Source of the DNA: Spirosoma telluris
Lineage (GTDB): Bacteria > Bacteroidota > Bacteroidia > Cytophagales > Spirosomataceae
Assembly (NCBI GenBank): GCA_003259005.1
Contig: QLII01000001.1
Coordinates: forward strand, 8,547,001 to 8,611,000
Length of the DNA: 64,000 nt
Direction of reading: 5' to 3'
A program made the translations under genes and the position numbers. The notes below the pieces were generated by a model, which ran no database searches, was not told where the DNA came from, and saw nothing but the letters and a program-made list of their open reading frames with translations. Below are positions 1 through 9,616 of the stretch, piece after piece; position 1 is the first letter of the stretch; every line of letters starts with the position of its first letter.

Positions 1-758
1 CTACCGGCGAATCGCCTACGGTGACTAAACAGGAGAAGAAACAGTTGCTACAATACCTCAAGGAAAATAACCCAAAGAACCTCCCTATCGTGTTTGGGGT
101 AGGTGGCAATGTTACCACCGAGGTTGTGTCGGGGATGAAAGATATTGATTTTGAGGGTGTTGATGCCATCCTGTCAGTTTGCCCCTACTATAACAAACCG
201 GGCAAACGGGGGGTTATCGAGCATTTTACGCGAATTGCCGATGCGAGCCCCGTCCCCGTTATTCTGTACAATATTCCGTTCCGGACAGGCATCAATATGT
301 CTGCCGAAACGATCTGCGAGTTGGCCCAGCATCCTAACATCATTGGTGTAAAAGAGGCCTCGTGTGTTATTGAACAGTGCATGGAAATTGCCCGTGATAA
401 ACCCGATGATTTCCTGCTTATTTCGGGCGACGACGTACAGGGCGTTCCGATTATTAGTATTGGTGGAGTAGGGGTTATGTCCGTGGTGGCCAATGCCTTT
501 CCCGCCAAATTCAGTGGCATGATCGAAGCCGCTTTAAAGGGTGATTTTGTTTTTGCACAAAAAGAGCTGGGCCATTTCCTTCGCATTGATCCCCTCTTGT
601 ATGAAGAAGGAAATCCAGTAGGTATCAAAAATGTTCTGGAGATATTCGGTCTGATTTCTGCCGACGTTCGACTGCCCTTAATGAAAGCTTCTGAGGATCT
701 GAGCGAACGCCAACGGGCTGTCTTACAGCGTGATGGCTTGCTCGAGTTGGTAGCCTAA
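1..758 (+). CDS. dapA: 4-hydroxy-tetrahydrodipicolinate synthase, 5' truncated by the window edge
   Basis: DapA condenses pyruvate with aspartate semialdehyde, the first committed step of lysine and diaminopimelate synthesis in the cytoplasm. The frame is open to the window edge and its first codons read TGESPT, the conserved motif that in this family lies roughly 45 residues from the N-terminus, so only the start is missing. The CPYYNKP segment carries the catalytic tyrosine, GVKEAS carries the Schiff-base lysine, and LLISGDD follows at the expected spacing. The internal GTG at 21 is not the start. The gene is closed by a hairpin 24 bp downstream. No frameshift is visible. Family assignment is firm; another member of the aldolase family (for example N-acetylneuraminate lyase) is unlikely given the motif set. 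Confidence 0.93.
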   Translation, partial: TGESPTVTKQEKKQLLQYLKENNPKNLPIVFGVGGNVTTEVVSGMKDIDFEGVDAILSVCPYYNKPGKRGVIEHFTRIADASPVPVILYNIPFRTGINMSAETICELAQHPNIIGVKEASCVIEQCMEIARDKPDDFLLISGDDVQGVPIISIGGVGVMSVVANAFPAKFSGMIEAALKGDFVFAQKELGHFLRIDPLLYEEGNPVGIKNVLEIFGLISADVRLPLMKASEDLSERQRAVLQRDGLLELVA

Positions 759-781
759 CAATCAGTTTGTTATATGTAATG

Positions 782-810
782 GCCCCTAGCTTAGCTCTTA
801 AGTTAGGGGC
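782..810 (+). terminator. Hairpin terminator after dapA
   Basis: A 12-bp stem (GCCCCTAGCTTA against TAAGTTAGGGGC, one G-T wobble) with a 5-nt loop begins 24 bp after the dapA stop. The run after it is only weakly T-rich, so termination strength is uncertain. Confidence 0.6.
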
Positions 811-871
811 TATTACGTATAAAAAATGGGCGAAAACAACGATCTTGTTGCGCTTGTCTTCGTTCGCCATT

Positions 872-1894
872 ATGCCGGTTATATCCAGAAAAAAACTTGT
901 TTACCCCATTCGGGATTTGCTTCGATCCTACCTGACTCAGTATGATCGGGAGTTGGTGCTACCTACCCAATATGATGACCTGCTTCGGTATGACAATGCG
1001 ATTAGCCTGTACGACAAGAATGGAAAGGATACGCTTTGGGAAACCGTATTTTATTCGGCAACAGAAGCGCAGGAAATGCGCCTTTCCTTAAAAGCAATCT
1101 ACGCCTACCTGAAGGCACACGGTGACCTGTCCATTACAAATCACCTCACCATCGACCGGGTCGATATGTGTATGTATGGGAATACCCGGCCTTTTCGCAT
1201 ACGGATTCGGAATCTGGTCAACGATAACTTCGACTACTTCTATATCAAACGTGCCGATGCCTCCCGGATTTACGGCCTGGAATTAGAACATCTTCTGTCG
1301 CCTAACCGGATTAATTACCTCACGAGCGGCCAAACGCTGGTGGAAGAACACATTGCCGGCATTCCAGGGGATACCTTTTTTGAAAATCAGTTGTTTGACC
1401 CAGCCCTGAATCCGATTCGCCTGTGTAAAGAGTTTATCAAGTTCAACGAACGGTGTTTCGTTCGATTACTGGGCGATATGCATTCCAGTAATTTTGTCGT
1501 CGATGTTACGCCCGATTTCGATGAAACCTATTATCGAATACGGGCAATTGATTTTGATCAGCAATCGTATGAAGGCCGCCGGTCGGTTTATATGCCCCAA
1601 TATTACAAACAGAATCAACCCATTATCGACCTCGGTATTCGGTATATGACCCCGGAGAGTGTTCGACAGTATCAGATTGAAGAACGGGCACTCATCGCCA
1701 GCCGACTACGGGCCGAGGCCATTCGGATTCAGGATTTAATGCAGGCTATGCGCCGGGATGAACTAGCCCCAAGCGATCATGTATATACGCTACGGAAAGC
1801 GTTAGCCAGCTACTACAAACGCCCCGATTTCCAAAACTGCCATTCGATGGGCGATCTGGTATGGGAAAGTTTATCGATTGTAGAGGTACATTGA
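872..1894 (+). CDS. Conserved hypothetical protein with kinase-like catalytic motifs
   Basis: I do not recognise a named family. The product is about 340 residues when started at the ATG at 872 (MPVISRKKLVYPIRD); an in-frame upstream ATG at 767 would place codons in the dapA terminator hairpin and is unlikely. In the middle, LLGDMHSSNFVV followed about 20 residues later by IRAIDFDQQ resembles the GDxHxxN catalytic loop and the IDFD metal-binding motif of aminoglycoside-phosphotransferase and choline-kinase folds. YFYIKRADASRIYGLE could supply the nucleotide-binding lysine. No signal peptide or membrane segment is seen. The gene stands alone between two terminators, so context does not suggest a substrate. 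Protein-kinase-like fold is inference from motifs. Confidence 0.7.
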   Translation: MPVISRKKLVYPIRDLLRSYLTQYDRELVLPTQYDDLLRYDNAISLYDKNGKDTLWETVFYSATEAQEMRLSLKAIYAYLKAHGDLSITNHLTIDRVDMCMYGNTRPFRIRIRNLVNDNFDYFYIKRADASRIYGLELEHLLSPNRINYLTSGQTLVEEHIAGIPGDTFFENQLFDPALNPIRLCKEFIKFNERCFVRLLGDMHSSNFVVDVTPDFDETYYRIRAIDFDQQSYEGRRSVYMPQYYKQNQPIIDLGIRYMTPESVRQYQIEERALIASRLRAEAIRIQDLMQAMRRDELAPSDHVYTLRKALASYYKRPDFQNCHSMGDLVWESLSIVEVH

Positions 1895-1938
1895 CGAACA
1901 AACTACACAAAAGCCTTCTAGATGTTATTCATAAAAAA

Positions 1939-1970
1939 GCCGAGCCTTTTAGGGGTCTCGGCTTTTCCTT
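1939..1970. terminator. Bidirectional terminator between convergent genes
   Basis: GCCGAG at 1939-1944 pairs with CTCGGC at 1957-1962. An A-run precedes it and TTTTCCTTTT follows it, so it can stop transcription from both the kinase-like gene and the opposing small lipoprotein gene. Confidence 0.75.
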
Positions 1971-1985
1971 TTCCAGGTTGGGGTA

Positions 1986-2179
1986 TTACGAATTGCTACT
2001 TCCCCACCAAAGAGTTTGGAGATTATCCAGATGACAAGGCCGATACCCAGGATCACAAGTATGGCACCGGTCCAGGCGCCCGCTTTGAAAATATCGCCGA
2101 TGGCTGCACAACTGGTTAGAAATAGCATTAGAAACAGGGCTACGATAGCCGTTGGGAAAAAACGCAACAGAGTTTTCAT
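1986..2179 (-). CDS. Small lipoprotein with one membrane segment
   Basis: The product is about 64 residues. The N-terminus (MKTLLRFFPTAIVALFLMLF, then LTSC) is a lipoprotein signal with the acylated Cys near residue 24. A second hydrophobic stretch, ILVILGIGLVIWIISKLFGG, follows. As printed the frame runs on to 1949, inside the terminator stem; adding one base to the C4 run at 2002-2005 gives a C-terminus GGGSSNS and a stop at 1986, before the hairpin, which I prefer. Function unknown. Proteins of this shape are common small envelope lipoproteins in this phylum. Confidence 0.6.
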
Positions 2180-2276
2180 AAACGTTGACTGGTTTTAGTG
2201 TAGTTATTTACCGCTCGCTTTTCGGCGGATTGTCAAATAAACTTACACGGATACAGTTTGTTTAAAACCCTGAAAA

Positions 2277-4487
2277 TTAGAGATTCCACCAGTAGGTCCA
2301 CTTCAGCACCAACGCCCGATTTCTAACCGATAGGAAGCCCGGAACATCCTGGCCAATCTGCCCCGAATTGGGTAAATAATTGTCGGTGTAGACCAGAAAA
2401 AAATCAGATGCGGGCTTGTAGCGCCATTGTACGCGCGCATTGATGTTCATGTTTTTCTGCTGCTCGTTATATTGCACAAAGGTGGTTAGATAGAGCTTGT
2501 TCGTGAACGTGAAGTCGAAGCGGGGCCCGACCAGCCAGAAGGTAGTTTTTCCCCAGGGTTGTGGTAGCCGGATGTCATTATAACTCGCGCTGGCTGCCAG
2601 ACTTACGTAGGGCTGGAACCGATAACCCAGATCGGCGGTGAGGTTCAACCGGGTGCCATTGGCATAATACCCACCGTAGCGCGATGAAAACCCGTAGGTA
2701 AAGACACTCTGGGGCTTGGAGTCAAAATCGGTCCCCAGGCTGTCCAGTTATGTTCGGTACCGGTAGCCAGCGTTTCGCGACCTGAGTTGGTCGGGTCAAA
2801 GGGTTGAAGTAGTCGGACGTAATCGGTGGCAACCCAGGCCGTAAATACGCTTCGGCTGCGGAATGTAATGGCATAGCTCAACGTACTTTCGTTATCACTC
2901 TGTTTCCAGGATGGGTCGAAAAAATAGGTAGAGGTCAGCGTGGGGCCGTGGTTGAGGACTCCGCTGCCCGTGGGTAAAAATGTATAGCCGAGCGTTGCCA
3001 TGCCCCGTTCATAACCCGGCGCGGGACATAGCCTGCTTCGGCGGTGTAATTCTTGCCGACCGACTCCACTTGCCCACTAATGAGCCATCGGCGGGTAAAA
3101 TACTGTAGATTCCCTGCATAAACGGCATCACTTCCCAGCTGCTCGGGGCTAAATGATTTGACATACAGGGCTTTTCCACTCCATAAATTGTTGGAGGAGG
3201 CCAGATTATACTCTAAGCCTAAATTCCGATTATACCGGCTATAAAGCGGTTTATCGGGAGTTGGCGTATAAGCCAGCGATTCCTTATTGACGAACATCAT
3301 TCCGATGTTTGAACGAGCAGACACCCGCCGTTGCAGGGCCACCACGGCGAAGTTCTGAGCCGGCAGACCCGTATCGTCAACGCGCCCGGTTTGCATGTCC
3401 ATGATGCCAATCCGCCAGTCCTTGTTAAGCTTGCCACTCAGCCGGGCACCAAAGCGAATCGGCACCCCGCCCAACCCGATCCGACGACTGAAAAACGGGC
3501 GGATCGTTGCGTACCCGAAGTTGGTAAACTGATCGCCGTTTTCTAAGAAGAATTGCCGTTTTTCGGGGAAGAACAGTTCGTAGCGGTCGAGATTCGTAAC
3601 CTGCTGATCAACGTCCACCTGCGAAAAATCAGGGTTAACCGTCAGGTCAAGATTCAGTGAAGAAGTGACGGCTACTTTAGCATCCAGACCCGCATCCAGC
3701 CGACTTTGGGTCGGAATATTATTTTGATAGTCGCGGGTAAGACCACTCAGGGCATACGGAATAATCGAGATATTAGGGCCTGGTTGTGGTGGTGGTTGAT
3801 CCCAGACCAACACACCGGTTAGGGCCAGAGAAGCCGTTGGGAATTGGCGTTGTATAGGCGTCCAGGACGACTTTTCGGTTGTTTTTAAATCCTGGCGACT
3901 GAAGTTGATACCCCAGCGGGAGATTCCTTTTTTGTAGCGAATCGTTTTGAAGGAATGGCCAGTTCAATCACGTATCGGTCTGGGTGATTCCGCACGACAG
4001 ACGTCCATTTATTATCCCAGCTTAGATTCGCTTTGCCGCCTTCATACAACAGCCCATCCCATTGGGCCCCGGCGGCATTGGTGCCAAAGGTGAAGCCATT
4101 CGTCTGGTCATCGAAGGTATCCATGAAAAAGATAAAGTTGTCGTTTTTGACAAAGGCCCAGTCGCGCCGGAGGGATTCGACCATGTAGGGACCTGGCACA
4201 TCGCCATGGTAACAAACGGCGCTCAAATACACGTGATGGTCATCATACGTCATCCGAACGTCGGTGCGAACCTTGGCGCGGCTGGTATCCATCGGAAGTA
4301 CCATCCAGAAATCAGTGGCTACCTCGGCAGCCTGCCAGGCGGGTTCATCTATCTCACCGTCGATATGGACAGGGGACGTAGCGCGGCTAATGTGAAGCTG
4401 ATAGCTCTCGTTTTTTTTCTGAGCCTGGAGAACCGTGTGGCTTAGTAAAAGATAGGCAATAGAAAGAAGAAAGGAAAGTTTCACCAA
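2277..4487 (-). CDS. DUF5916 outer-membrane protein with N-terminal CBM9-like domain (frameshifted as printed)
   Basis: About 737 residues when read across several one-base frame breaks (near 3890-3970, 2935-3010 and 2645). A signal peptide ends VLQAQ near residue 23. Residues about 35-200 form a carbohydrate-binding family 9-like (DOMON) domain, with HIDGEIDEPAWQAAE at its start and NDNFIFFMDTFDDQTNGF inside. The rest is the DUF5916 region, including NPDFSQVDVDQQVTNLDRYE and FFPEKRQFFLENGDQF, followed by alternating strands typical of a beta barrel. The C-terminal KWTYWWNL looks like an outer-membrane barrel end. Length fits the family. Exact function is not established; some relatives sit with sugar or peptide uptake genes. 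The frame breaks fit the window-wide homopolymer problem, so I do not call it a pseudogene. Confidence 0.8.
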
Positions 4488-4550
4488 GTGACAACGTTAA
4501 GGGGCCCTATTATAAAACACAAATGTACGTCAGATTTACCCCACGCGTTC

Positions 4551-4594
4551 TAAAACAAAGTGCACTGATTGGCCAATCAGTGCACTTTGTTTTA
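4551..4594. repeat. Perfect 44-bp palindrome with no loop
   Basis: The two 22-bp halves meet at GG|CC at 4572/4573 and are exact reverse complements. It lies between the stop of the small acidic protein gene (4624) and the start of the DUF5916 gene (4487), both on the minus strand. It probably works as a terminator for the upstream gene, its outer bases giving a TTTTA run, but a loop-free palindrome could also be a protein-binding site. Confidence 0.7.
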
Positions 4595-4623
4595 AAATAG
4601 TATGCTTCAGTAGCCTTTGGCCC

Positions 4624-4947
4624 TCAGGCTTGATCCTCGTCTGTCCAGGTAGGATCAGGCTCGGTGCCATCATTGTTGCCCAGTGCATCCCCGTTACCGT
4701 AGTTGGAAAGGTCGGGCTCCATATTCGGGCTTCCCGAAGCGGCCCCACTTCCTTTGTTTACCGTGGCTGCTTCCTGTTCATCGGTAGGGGTGGTAGGAGG
4801 GGCATTCACGTCGCCCGCCAGATCGGTCGGATTGTAATCCTCATTCAGCATAATGCTGTCGTCTGGGGTTTGGTCGGTGCCACCTGTGGTGGGGTGGAAC
4901 GTTTGCGATTGCTCGTTAAGTATCGCATCCTGATTTACATTTTCCAT
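4624..4947 (-). CDS. Small acidic hypothetical protein
   Basis: 107 residues, strongly acidic and rich in Asn, Asp, Thr and Pro, with no hydrophobic segment, so probably disordered and cytoplasmic. It starts MENVNQDAILNEQSQTF and ends DPTWTDEDQA. No known domain is recognised. Support for it being real comes from its position between two hairpins (4551-4594 and 4991-5065), its uninterrupted frame and sensible codon use. A similar-length frame on the opposite strand encodes Cys-, Gly- and Arg-rich sequence and looks like a shadow. Confidence 0.6.
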   Translation of the reverse strand: MENVNQDAILNEQSQTFHPTTGGTDQTPDDSIMLNEDYNPTDLAGDVNAPPTTPTDEQEAATVNKGSGAASGSPNMEPDLSNYGNGDALGNNDGTEPDPTWTDEDQA

Positions 4948-4990
4948 GTATGTTAGCTGTTAAGTAGATAGTCATTGTAGTTGTCATTGA

Positions 4991-5065
4991 TTGTCATTTT
5001 ATAGTCATTATTGTCGTTTAACAGTGAATGACTATTAATGACAACAAATGACTATAAAATGACAA
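4991..5065. repeat. Inverted repeat built on TTGTCATTTTATAGTCATT
   Basis: Perfect 19-nt arms at 4991-5009 and 5047-5065 sit just downstream of the stop of the gene ending at 5070. The loop and flanks contain more degenerate copies of the TAGTCATT word. It probably acts as a terminator. Confidence 0.7.
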
Positions 5066-5069
5066 CATA

Positions 5070-5510
5070 TTAGCCTTTCGTGAACAATTCCCATAGCCGG
5101 TTATAGAGTTTACCCGCGTAGGTTTTCACATCGAGGTGCGACGCATGGATGGTAAACGGTACGAACTGGCTTGCCGATGATGCCAAGGGCTCGATGTGGA
5201 CGGTGCGCCCTGTAGTCCACCGCCCCGCCAACTGCCGAACCGACCCCGTTAGCCGCACGCCCGCATCCAGTAGATCGACCTGACAGGTTTCCGGATAGTG
5301 AGCCGTTGCCAGATTCTGTGAAAAATGTTGCAACTGACTCGCATCGAACCACGACAATTCGGGAATCTGTATGTGGTTGGCATAGCGGTTGTTCCTGCAC
5401 AAAAACCGCAAAGACAGGATTGCTTTTCCAGAAGTTCGTCGGGAGGTTACCTGTAAATCAAGGACTTCCAGGGGAGATTGATCCGTAGCTGTGGAGAGTT
5501 CGATATTCAT
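5070..5510 (-). CDS. Hypothetical protein
   Basis: 146 residues, predicted soluble, without signal peptide or obvious catalytic motif. It starts MNIELSTATDQSPLEVLDLQ and ends LYNRLWELFTKG. The sequence alternates short hydrophobic strands, for example GKAILSLRFLCRNNRY and GVRLTGSVRQLAGRW, suggesting a beta-rich fold. I do not recognise the family. It is followed by the inverted repeat at 4991-5065 and is separated from the SDR gene by about 75 bp. Codon use matches its neighbours. Confidence 0.6.
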   Translation of the reverse strand: MNIELSTATDQSPLEVLDLQVTSRRTSGKAILSLRFLCRNNRYANHIQIPELSWFDASQLQHFSQNLATAHYPETCQVDLLDAGVRLTGSVRQLAGRWTTGRTVHIEPLASSASQFVPFTIHASHLDVKTYAGKLYNRLWELFTKG

Positions 5511-5584
5511 GGGTGATGAAGAGGATAAAACTACTTACTTAACAAGGCAAAGGTGAGGATGTTTTGGCCTTGTTGGTTGCGTAG

Positions 5585-6333
5585 TTATACGTAAATCATT
5601 TTACGGGTCATCCCGCCATCAACCACAAAATTCTGACCGGTAATAAAACTGTTTTCGGGAGCAATCAGAAAGAGGATCATCCGGGCAATGTCATCTGCCT
5701 GCCCCACCCGGCCAGCCGGGTGTTGACTGTGATCTTCGGGTTGAAGGTCATCGGATTTGGCCCTGGCTTTTTTCTTTAATGCCGACACATCGATCCAACC
5801 AGGACTAATGGCGTTGACGCGGACATCGGGTCCCAAACTAACTGCCAGCGAGTGAGTTAGTGCTAAAAGCCCGCCCTTACTCGCCGAATAAGCAAACGTA
5901 TCGGGCTCCGACTGGAAAGCCCGTGTTGAACACATGTTGATGATACTACCCTTTTGCGCAGCCAGGTAGACGGCAGTGTGTTTAGCACACAGAAAGGCTC
6001 CGGTCAGGTTTGTACTGATCACCCGATTCCACTCGTCGAGGGTTAATTTGTCGAGTGGTTTTTCGATCATAATGGCCGCATTATTGATCAGCGCATCGAT
6101 TTGCCCAAAATGGGAAATAGTTTGCTCGGCCGCTTTCTTGACGTTTACGTCGCTGGAGACATCACAGGAAATGAAAAGGATCTGGGCCGATGAGGCTTTA
6201 AATGCTTCTTTAAGTTCGGCTAGTGCGTCGGTGTCGGCTTCCCAGATGGCCACCCGGTAGCCGTGTGTGAGTAAATATTGTGTTGCCACGCGACCAATAC
6301 CCTGGCCGCCCCCGTAATAATAGCTGTTTTCAT
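5585..6333 (-). CDS. Short-chain dehydrogenase/reductase
   Basis: A cytoplasmic NAD(P)-dependent SDR oxidoreductase of about 250 residues. The start is the ATG at 6333 (MKTAIITGG); a one-base undercall in the G5 run at 6309-6313 hides the glycine-rich TGGGQGIGR cofactor motif from a direct read. NNAAIM is the NNAG-type motif. The catalytic Ser lies in GSIINMCST, and YSASKGG supplies Tyr and Lys. SPGWIDVSAL and the C-terminal ITGQNFVVDGGMTRKMIYV are standard for classical SDRs. Substrate cannot be inferred. The closest functional types are glucose-1-dehydrogenase- or 3-oxoacyl-ACP-reductase-like enzymes. It is divergent from the deacetylase-like gene at 6489. Confidence 0.88.
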
Positions 6334-6488
6334 GCAAGCCAGATTATGTAGTTGGATAATTAGGTAAACCCTACCAACGAACAAATAGGCCGATTTGGTA
6401 ACACAACCCGTCGAAGATGGGTTAACTAGAGCGTATCCTTATCGAACGGGACAAGTACTTTTTTACGACTCACCGCCAGCTTTGCTTC

Positions 6489-7389
6489 ATGCTTCAGATT
6501 GCTTTTTCGCCTGTCTACCGACTCCGATTACCCGAAGGACACCGGTTCCCGATGCTTAAATATGAACTAATCTATGAGCAACTTCTCTATGAAGGCACCT
6601 GTACTGAGGCTAATTTTTTTGCTCCCGAGCCTGTCGATGATCGCTGGGTAGTAGGTGTGCATACCCCCGATTATGTGCAGGCATTAAAAACTGGAACGGT
6701 CGATCCGAAAATGATGCGACGGATCGGTTTTCCCCTGACCCCCGAGCTAATTGAACGGGAGTGGATCATTACGCAGGGCACTATCGACGGCACCCGAATT
6801 GCCCAAACCGACGGCGTCGCCATGAATGTAGCGGGGGAACCCATCATGCATTCCCGGACCGGGGAGAAGGCTTTTGCATGCTCAACGATGTGGGCGTGGC
6901 AGCTCATTACCTGCTTGAAACGGGTCAGGCCCGGAAAATCCTGGTGATTGATTTAGATGTGCATCAGGGGAATGGAACGGCCGTTATGTTTCAGCAGGAG
7001 CCCCGCGTATTCACCTTCAGTATGCACGGGAAAGACAATTACCCACTCAAAAAAGAGCAATCTGATCTGGATATTGACTTCCCGACCGGTACAGAAGATG
7101 AACTCTATCTGAACACCTTATATGACACGTTGCCGGGTTTGATTCAGCGGGAGAAACCGGACTTTCTGTTTTATGTATCAGGCGTTGATATTCTGGCATC
7201 GGACCGACTGGGAAAACTAAGTATTAGCCGGGAAGGCTGTAAAGAGCGGGACCTGTTTGTGTTTGAGCAGGCGATCAAAAACGGACTTCCTATCGTTGTT
7301 TCGATGGGGGCGGCTACTCACCCCGCCTGACCGATATTGTTGAAGCCCACTGCAACACGTTTCGGCTGGCAGCGGGTCTATTTTTCTGA
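6489..7389 (+). CDS. Histone deacetylase-like zinc hydrolase (two frame breaks)
   Basis: About 300 residues of the arginase/deacetylase superfamily, as in AcuC and acetylpolyamine amidohydrolases. After repair of G-run undercalls at 6833-6837 and 7306-7310 the protein is continuous. GGTHHAFPDRGEGFCMLND holds the catalytic His pair and the GFC-LND block. VIDLDVHQGNGTA gives zinc ligands Asp and His, and VSGVDILASDRLG gives the third Asp. SMGGGY is the conserved loop with the transition-state Tyr. The C-terminus becomes LTDIVEAHCNTFRLAAGLFF, stopping at 7389. In bacteria such enzymes deacetylate small molecules or acetylated lysines; the substrate here is unknown. Confidence 0.87.
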
Positions 7390-7422
7390 TTCGGTCGTAT
7401 CTTGCCAATCTATTTGAGCTGC

Positions 7423-7507
7423 AAGTGTTTGATCAAATTAGATTCTATAGATTCTGGTTGATTCTGTTTGTAAACCAATACGTTGCTGCCAGGAAAATCT
7501 ATAGCAT
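7423..7507. repeat. Degenerate copy of the GATTCTATAGATTCTG repeat family
   Basis: The left part (CAAATTAGATTCTATAGATT) matches the copy at 62746-62862 almost base for base, while the right part (AAAATCTATAGCATC) is only a weak inverted match. It is the least certain of four copies, and fills the space between the deacetylase-like and aldolase genes. Confidence 0.45.
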
Positions 7508-7541
7508 CAACTTTTTATTCTTCCGCTCTTTCCTTTTTTAG

Positions 7542-8302
7542 ATGAAACAAAATATTGTTAAAACCCGGCTCAAAAATAGCCAGCCCGTTCTGGGCGTCCT
7601 TTCGAATAGTTCAGACCCAACTGTTGCCGAACTTTGTGGCTTTTCGGGGCTGGACTTTTACATGATTGATGGCGAGCATAGCCCCGTCACTACGGCACAG
7701 GTGCAGGACATTGTACGGGCCTGTGACGTGAGTGGCATCACCCCGTTGGCCCGCGTGCGTAGCAATGACCCCAAATTGATTTTGCAGTTTCTGGATGCCG
7801 GGGTAATGGGTATTATGATGCCCGGCGTCAGCACCGTTGCCCAGGCCGAAGCGCTCGTTCAGGCGGTTAAGTATCCACCGCTTGGCTTGCGGGGATTTGC
7901 ACCTGCGCGATCCAATGATTACCTGCTGGGCAATATGAACCAGGGCGAGGCTGTTGAATTTGCCAACGAGCAAACGCTGGTATTAGCGCAAATTGAAGAT
8001 ACAGAAGCCATCGCCAACCTGGATGATTTAGTGCAGGTTGAGGGTATTGATGGATTTGTGATTGGTCCCCGTGATCTGGCTATGAGTATGGGCTATTTCG
8101 ATGGTCCCGGTCACGATGAGGTAAAACGCACCATTGCGGGGTAGTTGAGAAAATCAGGAAAGCCGGGCTGATTGCCGGCACGACAGCTGCTACCGGCGAT
8201 CAGGCCAGAGCATTAATTGATCGGGGTGTTTTATTCTGTCTGAACTCCTTTGCGGGCTTATTGAAGTCGGCCGCTGGCGAGTTCATGAAAGGTAGGGTGT
8301 AG
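7542..8302 (+). CDS. HpcH/HpaI family aldolase
   Basis: About 254 residues of the class II pyruvate aldolase family (2-keto-3-deoxy sugar acid aldolase type), which cleaves 2-keto-3-deoxy acids to pyruvate and an aldehyde in the cytoplasm. FYMIDGEHSP contains the catalytic His and early Asp/Glu, PLARVRSND the substrate Arg, GVMGIMMPGV the family core, and LAQIEDTEAIANLDD the metal-binding Glu. GFVIGPRDLAMSMGY supplies the second metal Asp. A G undercall at 8138-8141 creates a false stop at 8144; the repaired frame continues VVEKIRKAGLIAGTTAA and ends MKGRV at 8302. The next gene starts 7 bp later, so they are probably co-transcribed. Context with GntP and acid-sugar genes suggests a sugar-acid substrate (inference). 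Confidence 0.85.
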
Positions 8303-8309
8303 CCTCTCC

Positions 8310-9601
8310 ATGATTACAACGATTTCAGTACTTGAAAACAGCCTGCTTGGCTCCGTTGAGCAATGGCCCGAACCACCAACTGGTGGGGCGCTGGTACCAG
8401 AGGCTGTTTTTCAGGCATTGCGCAGGTTTGTGTTTGCCGACGAGCAGGCCGAAGGGCTTCTGGCATTTTCGGTACAAAAGGGACGCGAGCTGATTCAAGT
8501 TCGGAATTATGTTGGGCTACTGCCGCTTTCGGGCCACATGCAACTTGAAATCCTACCAAAAATCGGGCCGATGGATGCAACCCGACCTTTGTTGTTGAAG
8601 ATGTTACGACACCTTCGGCACAGTCCATTTCGAACGCTTCCATCGGGTCATACTCGTGCGATTCAAGTACCGCTTTGGGAGGTATTCATTTCCGCTTTTC
8701 TGGATACGGTAGAGCCGTTGGTTCAACAGGGAATCCAGCACGCCTATGTATCGGTTGATCGCAATGAGCGATTCTGGAAAGGTAAATTTCAGGCCGTACG
8801 CCAGCAGCGGGAGAACGCCTGGCATGCTGAGCGCCTGGCGGTTACCTATGATTGTCTAACGGCTGATGTTGCCGCTAATCGGATTCTAAAAACAGCGTTG
8901 GTCTATCTAAACAGAGAAACAACCAACCCGGTTATCCTGCGTCGGATCAGGCAACTCCGTTGGGCATTGGATGACGTACCCGAAACGGAATCCTTATCCG
9001 ACGATTTACGAATCATCCGACGGTCAAGTCGATTGTTTCTTCGGTACGAAGCTGCTCTTCGCTGGGCCGAAGCCTTACTTCAGGGGCGGGGTTTGGTATC
9101 AAAACGGGACAGATACCGAGTCTGTCACTCCTGTTTCCTATGGAGCGGGTCTTTGAGGATTATGTGGCCTACGGTATCCGAGCGTACTGGCCCGATACCG
9201 ACGATGTGCGTGTACAGGAGTCATCGGCTCACCTCGTAGACGAGCATGTTGGCGCACCCAAATTTAAACTTCGCCCCGACATACTGATCCGGCATAAGGA
9301 TAAGGCAATGGTATTCGACACAAAGTGGAAACAATTAAAAGGGCAGGAGTTGGGGTCGAACTCAGGTGCCAGTAACTACGGTATCGACCAAGCGGATATG
9401 TACCAATTATATGCCTATGGCAAAAAGTACGCAGCCGAGGATTTGTTTCTGGTATATCCGGCCAATGAAACCTTCCAAAAACCACTGCCCGTGTTTGGCT
9501 TCGACGCCACGACTCGCCTGCACGTTGTGCCCTTCGACCTGACCAATTCGCTAATGAATGAAGTAGAAAAATTAGCAACCTACGCTTTGTCGTTCAAATA
9601 A
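8310..9601 (+). CDS. McrC-family PD-(D/E)xK nuclease, without McrB
   Basis: About 430 residues. The N-terminal half contains VRNYVGLLPLSGHMQLEILP and PLWEVFISAFLDTVEPL, typical of McrC-like proteins. An A undercall at 9101-9104 splits the frame; repaired, it reads GRGLVSKTGQIPSLSLLFPM then ERVFEDYV, the conserved McrC segment. The C-terminal nuclease core has KFKLRPDILIRHKDKAMVFD followed by TKWKQ, giving the PD, D and K of the PD-(D/E)xK site, then DQADMYQLYAYGKKY. In McrBC systems McrC is the nuclease partner of the McrB GTPase and cuts modified DNA. No McrB or other AAA+ gene is present here. It may be a solitary relative or act with a distant partner. Confidence 0.82.
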
Positions 9602-9616
9602 CCCACCTGCTCGCTT

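Noticed and set aside
2277..4487. DUF5916 gene as a pseudogene
   Set aside because: Several frame breaks are present, but the same kind of one-base break affects recG, hisD and other genes that must work, so sequencing error is the simpler explanation.
4630..4956. A plus-strand frame of 108 codons opposite the small acidic protein
   Set aside because: Cys/Gly/Arg-rich translation without domain; the minus-strand frame has a sensible start, composition and flanking hairpins.
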